A stretch of 6,605 bases of DNA from assembly GCA_009691355.1 (NCBI GenBank), contig SICW01000039.1, positions 1 through 6,605 of the forward strand, read 5' to 3'. Below, one piece after another: positions 5,124 to 6,605 of the stretch. The translations under genes and the position numbers were made by a program. Position 1 is the stretch's first letter. Every line of letters begins with the position of its first letter. The notes beneath the pieces are model-generated. The model did no database searches. It was not told where the DNA came from and saw only the letters and a list, made by a program, of their open reading frames with translations. The DNA is from Candidatus Woesearchaeota archaeon. GTDB taxonomy: Archaea; Nanobdellota; Nanobdellia; SCGC-AAA011-G17; GW2011-AR17.

Positions 5124-6605
5124 ATGATTACTTTTAAAGAAAAAGCAGATGCAAAGAAAGATGTTCAAGAACTCCTCCATCCCATTGTAAAAAAGTGGTT
5201 CTTCTCCAGATTTGAAGAGTTCTCAAGCCCCCAATTATATGGAGTTAGTGAAGTTCATGCACGAAACAATATTCTTGTTTCAGCTAGCACTGGGTCAGGA
5301 AAAACGCTTACTTCTTTTTTAGCAATTCTCAATGAACTTGTTGATTGTGCTGAAAAAAATGTATTACAAGATAAAATCTATGCAGTATATGTTTCGCCAT
5401 TGAAAGCACTTAACAGAGATGTTTCTTTGAACCTTTTAGAACCATTAGCAGAAATGGAAAAACAATATGGAAAAGACCTAGGGATTAGAGTTGCTGTACG
5501 AACAGGAGATACTACGCCTAGTGAAAAGCAAAAGATGTTAAAAACTCCTCCACATATTCTTATCACTACTCCAGAAAGTTTAGCTCTTCTTCTTTCCTCT
5601 TTAAAATTTGCCGAACATCTGAAACATGTGGATTGGGTTATTATTGATGAAATTCACAGTATTGCGGATAGTAAACGAGGTGTACACCTTTCCTTAAGTT
5701 TGGAGAGATTGCAGAGACTTTCTGAAGGTATGTGCCGAATAGGTCTCTCAGCTACCGTAGCACCTCTTGAAGAAGTTGCAAAATATCTTGTTGGTACTAA
5801 TAGAGATTGTAAAGTGATTGATGTACAGTCCATGAAAAAATATGAACTTGAGCTCATTTCTCCTGTTGAGGATTTTGTGAGTGAAAGCTATACAAACATT
5901 GAGAAGAAAACGTACGAGTTACTTGATACGCTCATCCATGACCATAAAACTACTTTAATTTTTACCAACACACGAGCAGGAACTGAACGTGTTGTGCATC
6001 ACCTTAAAGAAAGATTTCCGCATAAATATGAGTCTCTCGATGAAGAAACAAAAGAAAAAAAGGACCTCATTGGAGCACATCATGGATCTCTCTCTAAAGA
6101 ACACAGATTGAAAATGGAAAATAATCTTCGAGATGGGAAGATGAAGGCAATTGTTTGTTCAACAAGTTTAGAGTTAGGAATTGATATCGGATATATTGAC
6201 CTTGTCGTCTGCTTAGGAAGTCCAAAATCTGTTGCAAGATTATTGCAGAGGCTAGGAAGAAGCGGACATAGACTTCATGATACTGTTAAAGGGAAAATTC
6301 TTGTGCAGGATAGAGATGATCTTGTGGAATGTGCAGTTATGCTCAAATTTGCCAAAGAAAAAAGGATGGATAGAATTCATATTCCTACGAATTGTCTGGA
6401 TGTCCTTGCACAGCAACTCTTTGGAATGGCGCTGGAAGATGTATGGGATGTAAAGGATATGTACAAGGTTGTGAAGAGTTCCTACTGTTATCGAGATCTG
6501 AATAAAAGTGATTTTGAAGAAGTGCTTGACTATCTTGCAGGAAATTTTATTTCCCTTGAGGAGAGGTATATTTATGCACGTATTTGGTGGAATAAAGAAG
6601 AAGGA
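5124..6605 (+). CDS. lhr: Lhr-family ATP-dependent helicase (3' partial)
   Basis: The frame is open for 494 codons from ATG 5124 to the window edge. ELLHPIVKKWF (16-26) and the Q-like FSSPQLYGV (33-41) are typical of archaeal Lhr proteins. Helicase motifs follow in order: Walker A ASTGSGKT (54-61), SPLKAL (91-96), TPES (149-152), Walker B DEIH (175-178), SAT (209-211), IFTNTR (279-284), STSLELGIDIG (346-356) and QRLGRSGH (375-382). The start of the Lhr winged-helix region is visible at LDVLAQQLFGMAL (425-437). Lhr enzymes are 3'-5' ATP-dependent superfamily 2 helicases acting on branched DNA and RNA:DNA hybrids in repair and recombination. The start is fixed by a TATA box 26 bases upstream. 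The first Walker residues read AST rather than the more usual APT, a mild change. The C-terminal Lhr-core domain lies beyond the window, so subfamily and completeness are unknown. Confidence 0.93.
   Translation, partial: MITFKEKADAKKDVQELLHPIVKKWFFSRFEEFSSPQLYGVSEVHARNNILVSASTGSGKTLTSFLAILNELVDCAEKNVLQDKIYAVYVSPLKALNRDVSLNLLEPLAEMEKQYGKDLGIRVAVRTGDTTPSEKQKMLKTPPHILITTPESLALLLSSLKFAEHLKHVDWVIIDEIHSIADSKRGVHLSLSLERLQRLSEGMCRIGLSATVAPLEEVAKYLVGTNRDCKVIDVQSMKKYELELISPVEDFVSESYTNIEKKTYELLDTLIHDHKTTLIFTNTRAGTERVVHHLKERFPHKYESLDEETKEKKDLIGAHHGSLSKEHRLKMENNLRDGKMKAIVCSTSLELGIDIGYIDLVVCLGSPKSVARLLQRLGRSGHRLHDTVKGKILVQDRDDLVECAVMLKFAKEKRMDRIHIPTNCLDVLAQQLFGMALEDVWDVKDMYKVVKSSYCYRDLNKSDFEEVLDYLAGNFISLEERYIYARIWWNKEEG

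Noticed and set aside
5378..5857. Two - strand frames (5378-5566 and 5654-5857) opposite the helicase gene
   Set aside because: They are antisense to conserved Lhr helicase motifs and show no protein features of their own.

Overview
This window looks like a piece of an AT-rich archaeal genome, probably a small-genome (DPANN-like, for example woesearchaeal) lineage. The evidence is an ADP-forming acyl-CoA synthetase tail, a TruD pseudouridine synthase, an Lhr-type helicase, an archaeal-type VapB/VapC pair and, most directly, archaeal promoters. TATA-like boxes sit about 26-32 bases before the start codons of five genes, a spacing that implies leaderless or nearly leaderless mRNAs. The phylum is inferred; the archaeal assignment is fairly secure.

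Layout. Positions 1-168 hold the C-terminal end of an ADP-forming acetyl-CoA synthetase (ATP-grasp part). A small orphan gene follows (210-521), then a 12-helix MFS transporter (565-1770) and, 3 bases later, a complete truD (1774-2859), all on the + strand. Next comes a short + strand lipoprotein gene (2923-3351). It carries only the N-terminal part of a metal-dependent amidohydrolase and looks truncated. Converging on it is a - strand gene for an unrecognised 294-residue protein (3406-4290), which contains a sharply bounded GC-rich patch at about 3541-3700. Upstream of that, also on the - strand, is a vapBC toxin-antitoxin operon (vapB 4769-5023, vapC 4387-4779, overlapping by 11 bases). Diverging from vapB across a 100-base spacer is a large Lhr-family helicase gene, which starts at 5124 and runs off the window.

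Reading it together: truD (tRNA modification) and lhr (nucleic-acid helicase) look like stable cellular genes. The 2.2 kb between them looks like accessory, turned-over DNA: a truncated lipoprotein hydrolase, a compositionally mosaic orphan gene bracketed by short near-repeats, and a toxin-antitoxin pair. The vapB/lhr spacer holds two divergent TATA boxes and a TACATG-N8-CATGTA palindrome well placed to be the VapBC operator. No tRNA, rRNA, CRISPR array or recognisable transposase was seen. No stretch over 300 bases lacks a gene.
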